This document shows, piece by piece, positions 51,876 through 59,758 of a DNA stretch of 64,000 bases (position 1 is its first letter; every line of letters begins with the position of its first letter). The position numbers and the translations under genes were made by a program. Below the pieces are notes generated by a model that saw only the letters and a program-made list of their open reading frames with translations, was not told the origin of the DNA and made no database searches. This DNA is from Pseudomonas sp. H9 (GTDB taxonomy: Bacteria > Pseudomonadota > Gammaproteobacteria > Pseudomonadales > Pseudomonadaceae): positions 1 to 64,000 of the forward strand of contig NZ_SMOK01000002.1 in the NCBI RefSeq assembly GCF_004353925.1, read 5' to 3'.

Positions 51876-52225
51876 CCGAGGCTTCGCGTGTTCACGGCAT
51901 GCCGCGGCGCCTTGCCGTCCCCCCCGAGAAAGTGCCGTCGGAGGGCAGGCGCGCGCTGTTCGAATGTGAAGATAAGAGCCTGGCGCTGTTCAATGTCGCT
52001 GGCCAGCTCTACGCCATCGACGACAGTTGCCCGCATCAGGGCGCCTCGCTGTGCGGCGGTAAACTGGAAGGGCGTGTGATCCAGTGCTGCGCCCACGGCC
52101 TGCGCTTCGACCTGGCCAGCGGTTACTTGCTTAATTCAAACAGTGTGAAGGTCGCCAGTTACCCGGTTGAAGTCCTCGACGGTCAGGTGTTCATCGTCAC
52201 TGCTGCCGAGGAGCCCGTGGTATGA
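51872..52225 (+). CDS. Rieske [2Fe-2S] ferredoxin-like protein
   Basis: The 117-residue single-domain protein has both cluster motifs: Cys53-Pro-His55 (SCPHQGASL) and Cys72-x2-His75 (QCCAHGLRFD). Such proteins transfer electrons to non-heme oxygenases. A partner in the operon could be the TauD-type enzyme, although those normally need no ferredoxin, so the partner is unclear. It starts with GTG overlapping the MFS stop by 4 bases, and its own stop overlaps the next gene's ATG. Confidence 0.85.
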   Translation: MTEASRVHGMPRRLAVPPEKVPSEGRRALFECEDKSLALFNVAGQLYAIDDSCPHQGASLCGGKLEGRVIQCCAHGLRFDLASGYLLNSNSVKVASYPVEVLDGQVFIVTAAEEPVV

Positions 52226-53229
52226 GTGCCATTGCGCTGGCCTGCGTGCATAGCCGCGTGCAGGAACGGCTGCCGGGTGTGGTCGTGTGTCTGATTGTGG
52301 GGGCTGCGGCAAGCTTTCTGTCTGAGCACTACGGTGCGCCGGTCATGTTGTTCGCGCTGCTGCTGGGCATGGCACTGAACTTTCTCGCGGCCGATGGTAA
52401 ATGCAAGGTCGGGATCGAGTTCACCGCACGGACCGTGTTACGCCTCGGTGTGGCCTTGTTGGGGATGCGCATCACCCTTGAACAGATCGCCGCTTTGGGC
52501 TGGAAACCGGCGGCACTGGTGGTGATCTCGGTGGTGGTCACCATCTGCGTGTCGATGGTGGCGGCCAAGGCCATGGGCTTTCAGCGCTTGTTCGGCATGC
52601 TGACCGGTGGTGCTACGGCGATTTGCGGTGCTTCTGCGGCGTTAGCACTGGCGGCGTCTTTTCCCCAGCATCCGCAGAAGGAGCGCGCCACGCTGTTTAC
52701 CGTGATTGGAGTGTCGGCGCTCTCGACCCTGGCCATGATTACCTACCCGATGCTGGCCAACTGGCTGGAGCTGGACCCGACAATGGCAGGGGTGTTCCTC
52801 GGGGCCACCATCCACGACGTGGCTCAGGTGGTGGGAGCGGGCTACAGCCTGTCGACGGAAACCGGCGATACCGCCACGGTGGTCAAGTTGATGCGTGTGG
52901 CCATGCTGGTGCCGGTGATTGTCTGTGCGGCGATGATTGCCCGCAGCCAGGGCGCCGACCCTACTGGAAAACGCCCGCCGTTGTTGCCGTGGTTCGCGGT
53001 GGCGTTTCTGCTGCTGGCGTGTCTTAACAGCACCGGCTGGGTTGCCCCGGTTGTGCAGGGGCTCACCAATGACCTGTCGCGTTGGTGCCTGGTGATTGCC
53101 ATCAGCGCCCTGGGCATGAAGACCCAGCTCAAGGAACTGGCCTCTGTAGGGATTAAACCAATCCTGTTGATGGTGGGGGAGACAGTATTTCTGGTCGCTC
53201 TGGTGCTGCTCCTGATGCACGCCTGGTAG
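52222..53229 (+). CDS. YeiH-family putative sulfate exporter (UPF0324)
   Basis: The 335-residue protein has about 9-10 membrane helices and the conserved LLGMALNFLAADGKCKVGIE (in part), GGATAICGASAALALAA and GVFLGATIHDVAQVVGAGY segments of the YeiH/UPF0324 family. These are named putative sulfate exporters because some act in sulfonate metabolism. With the TauD-type dioxygenase this may hint at a sulfonate or sulfate ester substrate, but that is inference. The TAG stop (53227-53229) comes from the REP element beginning GGTAGGAGC. Confidence 0.85.
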   Translation: MSAIALACVHSRVQERLPGVVVCLIVGAAASFLSEHYGAPVMLFALLLGMALNFLAADGKCKVGIEFTARTVLRLGVALLGMRITLEQIAALGWKPAALVVISVVVTICVSMVAAKAMGFQRLFGMLTGGATAICGASAALALAASFPQHPQKERATLFTVIGVSALSTLAMITYPMLANWLELDPTMAGVFLGATIHDVAQVVGAGYSLSTETGDTATVVKLMRVAMLVPVIVCAAMIARSQGADPTGKRPPLLPWFAVAFLLLACLNSTGWVAPVVQGLTNDLSRWCLVIAISALGMKTQLKELASVGIKPILLMVGETVFLVALVLLLMHAW

Positions 53230-53296
53230 GAGCGGGCTTGCCCCGCGGTTGCGGTTTGTCTGTCACATCGCATCGCGGGGCAAGCCCGCTCCTACC
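53225..53296. repeat. REP pair supplying the YeiH-type gene stop codon
   Basis: Forward and inverted REP cores lie between the convergent YeiH-type and araC-type genes; the TAG of its first bases is the stop codon of the former. Confidence 0.9.
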
Positions 53297-53301
53297 GGGG
53301 G

Positions 53302-54321
53302 TTAGTTGTCTTTGCGTGGCACGATGTTGTGCGCGCTGCGCCAGGCCGCTGGCGGCATGTTGAATTGAGATACAAACCACCGAGTGAACGAGTTGGGCAT
53401 GGAGTAGCCGAGCATGTCGGCGACCCGCCCCAGTGAGTTGCCGGGGTTTTCCAGGTAGCGAATCACCAGATCGCGACGCACGCTGTTGATCAACTCACTG
53501 AAGCTGACCCCTTCTTCGTCCAGACGGCGCTGCAGGGTACGCACGTTCATGCCCTGGCTCTGGGCGATCTGCGCAATGGTCGCGCGCCCCATGGGCAGCA
53601 GCAGATAAATCGATTTGCGCACGTCGGTTGCCACCGAGCGGTCATTTCTGCCGAGCATCGAATCCATGTAGCGCTGTGCGTGGCGTGCCATGGCCGCATT
53701 GGCCAGCGGGTTGACGCTGTCGAGGTTGGCAGCAGGGCAGACGATGCCGTTGAACTCGCAGTTGAACTCCACCTTGCAGCCGAAGATGCGCCGGTGAACC
53801 GAGAGGTCTGTCGGGGCATCGTGAGAGAAGCAGACTTTGGTCGGTTGCCAGTGGCCGCCGAGCATCGCAGCGCAGAAGCGGTGCATCACGGCAATGGCCA
53901 ACTCGATGGACTGGCGATTATTGGTGCCCATGTCGGTCACCAGCTCTTCGCGAATGATCACCGTGTTGCCAGCTTCTTCAATGTAGATCGCCAGTGACTC
54001 GTTGATCACTTGTCGATATCGCACGATCACATCCAGTGCGTCGCGAAGCGTGTTCTGGTGGCTGAGCAGCAGGCTTACCTCACCAAAATCCGCCAATTGA
54101 CGCAGCTCTGCCATGCGCAGGCCGATGGATTCACAGCCACTCAAACGTGCCGATTTTTCCAGCAGGATGATGCTGGCAGTGGCCGGGATGCGTTGCGCCG
54201 GATCGCTCAGCAGCGCAGGGCTCAAACCTACTTCGGCTAACAGGGTGACCGCATTCAACCGCAGATGATGGGCCACATCCATGTAGTTGGTCAGTACAGC
54301 GGTTCGTGCTTGAACGGGCAT
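53302..54321 (-). CDS. AraC family regulator (OruR/ArgR-like, Arabinose_bd domain)
   Basis: The 339-residue protein has a long N-terminal ligand domain (about 15-205, with LLSDPAQRIPATASIILLEK and CKVEFNCEFNGIVCP) and a C-terminal AraC HTH (about 235-335, IAQIAQSQGMNVRTLQRRL and LGRVADMLGYSMPNSFTRWF). AGAAGG lies 10 bases before the ATG at 54321, making it likelier than the ATG at 54330. It faces the catabolic operon and diverges from the hydrolase-DUF1302 set; it may control either or both. Confidence 0.86.
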   Translation of the reverse strand: MPVQARTAVLTNYMDVAHHLRLNAVTLLAEVGLSPALLSDPAQRIPATASIILLEKSARLSGCESIGLRMAELRQLADFGEVSLLLSHQNTLRDALDVIVRYRQVINESLAIYIEEAGNTVIIREELVTDMGTNNRQSIELAIAVMHRFCAAMLGGHWQPTKVCFSHDAPTDLSVHRRIFGCKVEFNCEFNGIVCPAANLDSVNPLANAAMARHAQRYMDSMLGRNDRSVATDVRKSIYLLLPMGRATIAQIAQSQGMNVRTLQRRLDEEGVSFSELINSVRRDLVIRYLENPGNSLGRVADMLGYSMPNSFTRWFVSQFNMPPAAWRSAHNIVPRKDN

Positions 54322-54641
54322 GTCGTGCATACCTTCTATTTAGTGACAAATGAGATATCGCTACCGCAATCGCCTGTCAGTTATAGAGGCTTGATCGCTA
54401 AATGGAAAGTATCAACTTTGTCCGGTAGGAGCGGGCTTGCCCCGCGATGCGATGTGACAGACAAACCACAATCGCGGGGCAAGCCCGCTCCTACCAGGTG
54501 GTGCCACGGCCATTGTCATCAAAAGGGAAGCGGCTGACGTTAAATGTAACCCGTTCAGACAAGGCGAATTTTACTGTGCTGCTGACAGGGTCCGAATCAT
54601 TCAAGGACCACTCGATCCATGACGCACAGGAAAAAAGGACG
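54322..54641. other. Divergent intergenic region with REP pair
   Basis: The 320-base region between the araC-type gene and the hydrolase gene contains a REP pair at 54424-54495. It presumably holds both promoters; no ORF with support was seen. Confidence 0.7.
54424..54495. repeat. REP pair in the araC-hydrolase gap
   Basis: Forward and inverted REP cores with GGTAGGAGC ends are separated by about 24 bases. Confidence 0.9.
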
Positions 54642-55196
54642 ATGAGCGACACCACGGTTTTAATCGTTCCAGGCTTGCGTGATCACGTGCCGGAACACTG
54701 GCAAACGCTGCTGCAAGACAAGTTGCCGAAGGCTCGCTCGGTGCCTCCGTTGGAGCACAACAAACTCAGCCTGGTAGCCCGCACCGATGCTATCCAGCGC
54801 GAGCTGGAGCAAATCGCCGGCCCGGTGATTCTGGTGGCCCACAGCGCTGGTGTGTTGATGGTGGTGCACTGGGCCGCTCGCCATGACTACCCGATCAAAG
54901 GCGCCTTGCTGGTTACGCCGCCAGACCTTGAAACCCCTTGGCCGGCCAATTATCCGACCCCGGAAAGCCTGCGTGCCAACGGCTGGGATCCGCTGCCCGA
55001 AGGCCCGCTGCCGTTCCCGTCAATCGTCGCGGCCAGTAGCAACGACCACCTTGCCAGCCTGGACGCGGTGACCCACATGGCCCGTGGCTGGGGCAGTGCC
55101 CTGATCAACCTCGGTGCTGTCGGCCATCTCAACCCTGCCGCTGGCTACGGCGAATGGCCACAGGCTGAAACCTTGATCCGTACGCTGGATCGCTAG
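54642..55196 (+). CDS. Alpha/beta hydrolase (RBBP9/YdeN family)
   Basis: The 184-residue small serine hydrolase has the nucleophile Ser in LVAHSAGVL (about 67-75), the Asp region ASSNDHLAS and the His in GAVGHLNPAAGYGEWPQ (about 163-179), matching RBBP9/YdeN proteins. The opening MSDTTVLIVPGLRDHVPEHWQ is typical. AAGGA just before the ATG chooses this start. It precedes the DUF1302-DUF1329 set by 110 bases and could be transcribed with it. Confidence 0.85.
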   Translation: MSDTTVLIVPGLRDHVPEHWQTLLQDKLPKARSVPPLEHNKLSLVARTDAIQRELEQIAGPVILVAHSAGVLMVVHWAARHDYPIKGALLVTPPDLETPWPANYPTPESLRANGWDPLPEGPLPFPSIVAASSNDHLASLDAVTHMARGWGSALINLGAVGHLNPAAGYGEWPQAETLIRTLDR

Positions 55197-55272
55197 GCAC
55201 AACAGCAGACCAGCCCAGACCGCAGGAAACCCGCATCACCTCAAGAACCTGATGCACGCCGTTGTTTGAACC

Positions 55273-55293
55273 AAAAACAAAAAAAACAAAACA
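55273..55293 (+). promoter_or_regulatory. A-rich Crc/Hfq-like motif before the DUF1302 gene
   Basis: A run of A broken by single C bases (AAAAACAAAAAAAACAAAA) contains AANAANAA and ends 1-2 bases before the CGGAGA ribosome binding site. Confidence 0.5.
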
Positions 55294-55306
55294 CGGAGAC
55301 AGCGCA

Positions 55307-57175
55307 ATGTTCAGCACCACAGAGAAAATCCCTCCACGTCGCAACCTGCTGGCGACCACCCTGGCACTCGCCTGCCTACCAGCCCACGCCTTTGAACTGA
55401 CCGATGGCAGCAGCGACTGGAGCGTGCGTTTCGATAACACTCTCAAGGCCAGTTACGGTCAGCGGGTGGAAAGTCAGAATGCCAAGATCGCCAACGCTGC
55501 CAACTACAACGATGGCGACAACAACTTCAGCGTCGGCAGTGCCGTGACTCAACGGCTCGACCTGCTGACTGAGCTTGATGTGGTGTACCAGCGCAAGATG
55601 GGGTTTCGCGTCAGTGCCGCCAGTTGGTACGACCATGCCTATGACAATGTCGGTTCCAACTCCAACCCGTTTCCAGGGCAAGAGGGCAACGCCGGTAACC
55701 TGGTAGCCGCGCGGCCCTCCGGATCGATTCAGCCGGGCGACTCACTCAATGGTCGTGTTGCGAGCACGCATGGGCTGAGCAATTACACCGACCGTTATTA
55801 CAACGGCCCCTCGGGAGAAATTCTCGATGCGTTCGTGTTCTACAGCACCGAGGTCGGCGAAGAATCGATGTTCAGCGCCAAGCTCGGCCGCCACAACATG
55901 TTCTGGGGCGAGACGTTGTTCAACGCGGCCAATGGCATCAACTACGGTCAGTCGGCCCTGGACCTGGCCAAGCTGTACAACGTGCCGGGCACCGAAACCA
56001 AGGAACTGTTTCTGCCGCGCAGTCAGTTGTCGCTGTCGTACACCGTCAATCCGGAACTGACCCTCGGTGCGCAGGTCTTCCTGGAGTTTCGCAACACCCG
56101 CCTGCCCGAGGGTGGTACCTACATGGGCGGCTACGACATGTTCGGTGAAGGCGGGGATGTGTTCTGGCTGCCGGTACCGACTGCGTTGGGTGGCGCCGGG
56201 GCGTATTACGCGACTTCGCGTGGGCACGATCTCAAGCCGCACAATACTGGCGATTTCGGCCTCATGGCCAAGTGGAGCCCGGCCTGGCTGGACGGCACGC
56301 TGGGCTTCTACTACCGCAAAACCTCCGACCCGATGCCGGTGGTGCTGATCAATGCACCGAACCTGCAACAGCCCGGCCTGCCAGGGCTGACCGGCGCACA
56401 ATACCTGGCCGCGTATGCCGATGACATCGATATCTATGGCTTGAGCTTGTCCAAGAGTGTCGGGCCGGTCAGCGTCGGGATGGATGTGAACTACCGCGAG
56501 AACATGCCACTGCTGAGCAACTTCACCACCATCAACTCGACACTGGACGCGCAGGCTGACCAAGGCCTGGTCAACGGCAACAACCTGATCGGTGCCATGC
56601 CTGGCCGAGGTGATACCGGAACCGCCCGTGGCAAAACCTTGCATGTGGTGCTCAACGGCCTGGTGAGCTTTGGCAATACGCCGCTCTGGGACTCCTCGTC
56701 GCTGGCGGTGGAAGGGGCGATGACCCATCTGGTCAGTGTCGACAAGGGCAAGCAGTCGTTCAAAGGCAATTCCAGTTACAACGGCGTCGATAAAGTCGAC
56801 ACCAATGCCTATTCCATCGCGGTGAACTTCACCCCGACCTGGTTCCAGGTTTTCCCGAGCATCGATATGTCGATGCCGATGTCCTACAACGTCGGTCTCA
56901 AGGGCAACTCGGCGGTGCAGTTGGGCGGTGCCGAAGACGCCGGCAGTTACTCCGTAGGCGTCGCCATGGACGTTTACCAAAAGTACAGATTCGACCTCAA
57001 GTACGTGGACTCTTTTGGTCCGTTCAATACCTGTGAAACCGGGTTCGACAACAACACCCCCGGCAGTAGCGGGCAGTACCGCTGTATTCCCGGCCAGATC
57101 ACTTCGCAAGCCGGCCTGGCGCCGCTGTTGAAAGATCGCGGGATGCTCACCGCCTCATTCAAAACCACCTTCTGA
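55307..57175 (+). CDS. DUF1302 family outer membrane protein
   Basis: The 622-residue protein has a signal peptide (about 1-28, LATTLALACLPAHAFE) and a beta-barrel-like body with repeated aromatic strands, including SAKLGRHNMFWGETLFNAANGI (in part) and a C-terminal Phe (ASFKTTF). DUF1302 proteins are found with DUF1329 proteins and RND/MMPL proteins in loci for hydrophobic substrates such as steroids, lipids and alkanes; a role as outer membrane channel is proposed but not proved. CGGAGA precedes the ATG at 55307; a longer frame from 55262 is disfavoured. Confidence 0.85.
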   Translation: MFSTTEKIPPRRNLLATTLALACLPAHAFELTDGSSDWSVRFDNTLKASYGQRVESQNAKIANAANYNDGDNNFSVGSAVTQRLDLLTELDVVYQRKMGFRVSAASWYDHAYDNVGSNSNPFPGQEGNAGNLVAARPSGSIQPGDSLNGRVASTHGLSNYTDRYYNGPSGEILDAFVFYSTEVGEESMFSAKLGRHNMFWGETLFNAANGINYGQSALDLAKLYNVPGTETKELFLPRSQLSLSYTVNPELTLGAQVFLEFRNTRLPEGGTYMGGYDMFGEGGDVFWLPVPTALGGAGAYYATSRGHDLKPHNTGDFGLMAKWSPAWLDGTLGFYYRKTSDPMPVVLINAPNLQQPGLPGLTGAQYLAAYADDIDIYGLSLSKSVGPVSVGMDVNYRENMPLLSNFTTINSTLDAQADQGLVNGNNLIGAMPGRGDTGTARGKTLHVVLNGLVSFGNTPLWDSSSLAVEGAMTHLVSVDKGKQSFKGNSSYNGVDKVDTNAYSIAVNFTPTWFQVFPSIDMSMPMSYNVGLKGNSAVQLGGAEDAGSYSVGVAMDVYQKYRFDLKYVDSFGPFNTCETGFDNNTPGSSGQYRCIPGQITSQAGLAPLLKDRGMLTASFKTTF

Positions 57176-57187
57176 TTGACGCTCAGA

Positions 57188-57200
57188 TTACAAAAACAAA
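57188..57200 (+). promoter_or_regulatory. A-rich Crc/Hfq-like motif before the DUF1329 gene
   Basis: ACAAAAACAAAG contains AANAANAA and lies just before the GGAGAG of the DUF1329 gene. Confidence 0.45.
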
Positions 57201-57215
57201 GTGGAGAGAATTCAC

Positions 57216-58571
57216 ATGAGATTGCTCAATTGCGTGCTGGCCGCTTCTCTGGTGGCTGTTGCTGTAGGTCAGGCTCAGGCTGCGGTATCGGCCCAGGAAG
57301 CCGCCAAACTGGGGGCCAGCCTGACCCCGGTAGGCGCTGACATGGCCGCTAATGCCGACGGTTCGATTCCAGCCTACCAAGGTGGGCTGACTACCGCGCC
57401 AGCCGGGTTCAAGGCAGGCGACGGCATGCGTCCCGACCCGTTTGCCGACGAGAAGCCGCTGCTGGTGATCGATGGCAAGAACGTTGATCAGTACAAGGGC
57501 CAACTGACCGCCACTACGGTGGAGCTTGCCAAGCGCTACCCAACCTATCACCTCAATGTGTACCCGACCCATCGCACCGTTGCCTTGCCGCAGGCGGTGC
57601 TGGATAACAGCGTGAAAAATGCCACCGGTACCAAGTCCGTCAATGGCGGTCTGGCCATTGAAAACCTGTTGCCGGGCGTACCGTTCCCGATACCGACCTC
57701 AGGTGCCGAGGCCATGTGGAACCACCTGCTGCGCGTCGGCGGTAACCGTAACGTCAAGTACGACTCCTGGAACGTCGACTCGGCGGGTGTGCCGACACTC
57801 TCGACCACGGCGCTGTCGTTCTCCAACTACCCGGTTTACGACGACATGTCGAAGCCGTTCAACAGCACCGACGTGTTCTTTCAGATGAAGCTGTACTACA
57901 CCGGCCCCGCACGCCGTGCGGGTGAGGCGATCATGCTCAAAGACACCGCCAACCCCTTGGTACAGGCGCGCCGCAGTTGGCAGTACTTGCCTGGCCAGCG
58001 CCGCGTGAAGCTGGCCCCTGATCTGGCTTACGACACTCCGAACCCAGGCACTGGCGGGGCCGGCACTTATGATGACGTGTTCGTTTTCAACGGTGCTCTG
58101 GACCGCTTTGACTGGAAGCTGGTGGGCAAGCAGGAAATGATCATTCCCTACAACACCTACAAGCTGACCTACGCCGTGGACCCGAAAAAGGTGGTGACGC
58201 CCAACCATATTTCGCCGGACTTCGTGCGATGGGAGAAGCACCGGGTCTGGGTGGTGGAAGGCACGCTCAAGTCTGGTGCACGGCACATCTATCAGAAACG
58301 CCGCATGTACCTGGACGAAGACAGCTGGATCGCTCTGGCCTCTGATCAATATGACTCCAACGGCACGCTCTACCGTGGCTCGTTCGCCTTCCTGAGCCAG
58401 AGCTACGACAAGAACATCCCGGATGTCACGCCGTTCATGATCTACGACCTGGTGGGCGGCTCTTACAACATCAACGGTGTTGCTGGCACTTACGGCGGTA
58501 TCAAGTACATCGAGTCGCTATCGAAGGCGCAGTGGGCGCCTGATGCACTGGCCGCGTCCGGTATCCGCTGA
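57216..58571 (+). CDS. DUF1329 family periplasmic/outer membrane protein (LolB-like)
   Basis: The 451-residue protein has a signal peptide (about 1-22, LAASLVAVAVGQAQAA) and the DUF1329 pattern: LGASLTPVGADMAANADGSIP near the mature start (in part), PYNTYKLTYAVDPKKVVTPNHISPDFVRWEKHRVWVVEGTLK (in parts) and MYLDEDSWIALASDQYD. The fold is thought to be like the lipid-binding LolA/LolB proteins. It is the partner of DUF1302 upstream (40 bases) and probably carries hydrophobic molecules in the periplasm. Confidence 0.85.
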   Translation: MRLLNCVLAASLVAVAVGQAQAAVSAQEAAKLGASLTPVGADMAANADGSIPAYQGGLTTAPAGFKAGDGMRPDPFADEKPLLVIDGKNVDQYKGQLTATTVELAKRYPTYHLNVYPTHRTVALPQAVLDNSVKNATGTKSVNGGLAIENLLPGVPFPIPTSGAEAMWNHLLRVGGNRNVKYDSWNVDSAGVPTLSTTALSFSNYPVYDDMSKPFNSTDVFFQMKLYYTGPARRAGEAIMLKDTANPLVQARRSWQYLPGQRRVKLAPDLAYDTPNPGTGGAGTYDDVFVFNGALDRFDWKLVGKQEMIIPYNTYKLTYAVDPKKVVTPNHISPDFVRWEKHRVWVVEGTLKSGARHIYQKRRMYLDEDSWIALASDQYDSNGTLYRGSFAFLSQSYDKNIPDVTPFMIYDLVGGSYNINGVAGTYGGIKYIESLSKAQWAPDALAASGIR

Positions 58572-58598
58572 GCGCCCGTTCTGGGTTACCGACTTGGT

Positions 58599-58629
58599 CA
58601 CCGGGCAGCCTGTCTCAGGCTGTCCGGTG
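58599..58629 (+). terminator. Strong hairpin between DUF1329 and YCF48-like genes
   Basis: A 14-base-pair stem (CACCGGGCAGCCTG with CAGGCTGTCCGGTG, one G-U pair) has a TCT loop and is followed by CCGCTTTTCTG. It may be a partial terminator or a stabilising structure that lowers expression of the downstream pump genes. Confidence 0.65.
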
Positions 58630-58651
58630 CCGCTTTTCTGAAAGGTGCGGT

Positions 58652-59725
58652 ATGGAATTCTTGAGAAATTGCGTGCTGGCACTGCTGTGTGCGCTGCTGG
58701 CGTTGATTCACAGCGTCGCTCAGGCGGCCGCTTACGTTGATGTGTTGGACCTGCCAGCCAGGCACAGTGCCTTGGCTGCGCACAGCCCGTTGACCGCTAT
58801 TGCGCGTGCCGGTGATCGCCTGGTCGCGGTTGGCCAACGTGGCCATATTGTTTACTCCGACGATGCCGGCAAGCACTGGCAGCAGGCGAGCGTCCCGGTC
58901 AGCAGTGACCTGACGGCGGTGTTTTTCCCTTCGCCTCGGCAGGGCTGGGCCGTCGGCAATGATGGTGTGGTACTGCACAGTAGCGATGCTGGCGTCAGTT
59001 GGCGCAAGCAGCTCGACGGTCGGCAGATCGGCGCTTTGCTGGTGGCTCACTATGAAGCGCTGGCCAGCGCCCAGCCGGGCAACGAGCATTGGGCGCAGTG
59101 GGTGGCTGAAGGTCAGCGCCTGGTGGCGCAGAGCGCCGACAAACCCTTCCTCGATGTGTGGTTCGCCAACGACCGGCTGGGCTTTGTGGTGGGGGTGTTC
59201 AACCTGATTCTGCGCACTGAAGACGGGGGGCAGAGCTGGACGCCCATGCAGGACCGCACCGACAACCCGCAGGCCTTTCACCTCAATGCCATCGCCTCCA
59301 CTGGCGATGCGTTGTACATCGCCGGTGAGCAAGGGCTGCTGCTCAAGTGGGATGACGCCAGGCAGCGTTTCAAGGCACTGCAGACGCCTTACCAGGGCAG
59401 CTACTTTGGCGTCGTCGGCAAACCTGGCGAAGTGCTTGCCTACGGCCTGGCTGGCAACGTGGTGCGCAGCAGCGATGGCGGCCAGCACTGGAGCCCGGTG
59501 CCCAGCGGTCTGCCTGTCAGCATCACGGCTGCGCTGCTCGATGCCCAGGGTCAGTACGCGCTGTTCACCCAGGCCGGCCAAGGGCTGATCAGCCAGATGG
59601 GGGCTCAGCCCTTGCACTGGTCACAGCGCGAGGGGCTGCCTCCAGTGGCTGATGCCGTCCAGGCTGCCGATGGCTCGCTGGTGGTGGTCGGTAGCCACGG
59701 TGCGCAGGCACTGTCGGCCAAGTAA
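58652..59725 (+). CDS. YCF48/BNR-like exported beta-propeller protein
   Basis: The 357-residue protein has a signal peptide (about 1-25) and repeated propeller motifs with S-x-D-x-G-x-x-W: YSDDAGKHWQQ, HSSDAGVSWRK, RTEDGGQSWTP and RSSDGGQHWSP. The family resembles the photosystem II assembly factor Ycf48. In proteobacteria it commonly stands between DUF1329 and RND/MMPL genes, where it probably acts as a periplasmic scaffold. GGTGCGG lies before the ATG. It is 33 bases from the RND gene. Confidence 0.83.
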   Translation: MEFLRNCVLALLCALLALIHSVAQAAAYVDVLDLPARHSALAAHSPLTAIARAGDRLVAVGQRGHIVYSDDAGKHWQQASVPVSSDLTAVFFPSPRQGWAVGNDGVVLHSSDAGVSWRKQLDGRQIGALLVAHYEALASAQPGNEHWAQWVAEGQRLVAQSADKPFLDVWFANDRLGFVVGVFNLILRTEDGGQSWTPMQDRTDNPQAFHLNAIASTGDALYIAGEQGLLLKWDDARQRFKALQTPYQGSYFGVVGKPGEVLAYGLAGNVVRSSDGGQHWSPVPSGLPVSITAALLDAQGQYALFTQAGQGLISQMGAQPLHWSQREGLPPVADAVQAADGSLVVVGSHGAQALSAK

Positions 59726-59758
59726 GCCCTAGACAACAATTAGAACGAGAACTTCGCC

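Noticed and set aside
54447..54641. Upstream extension of the hydrolase frame through the REP
   Set aside because: The extra 65 residues include translated REP sequence, and AAGGA before 54642 supports the inner start.
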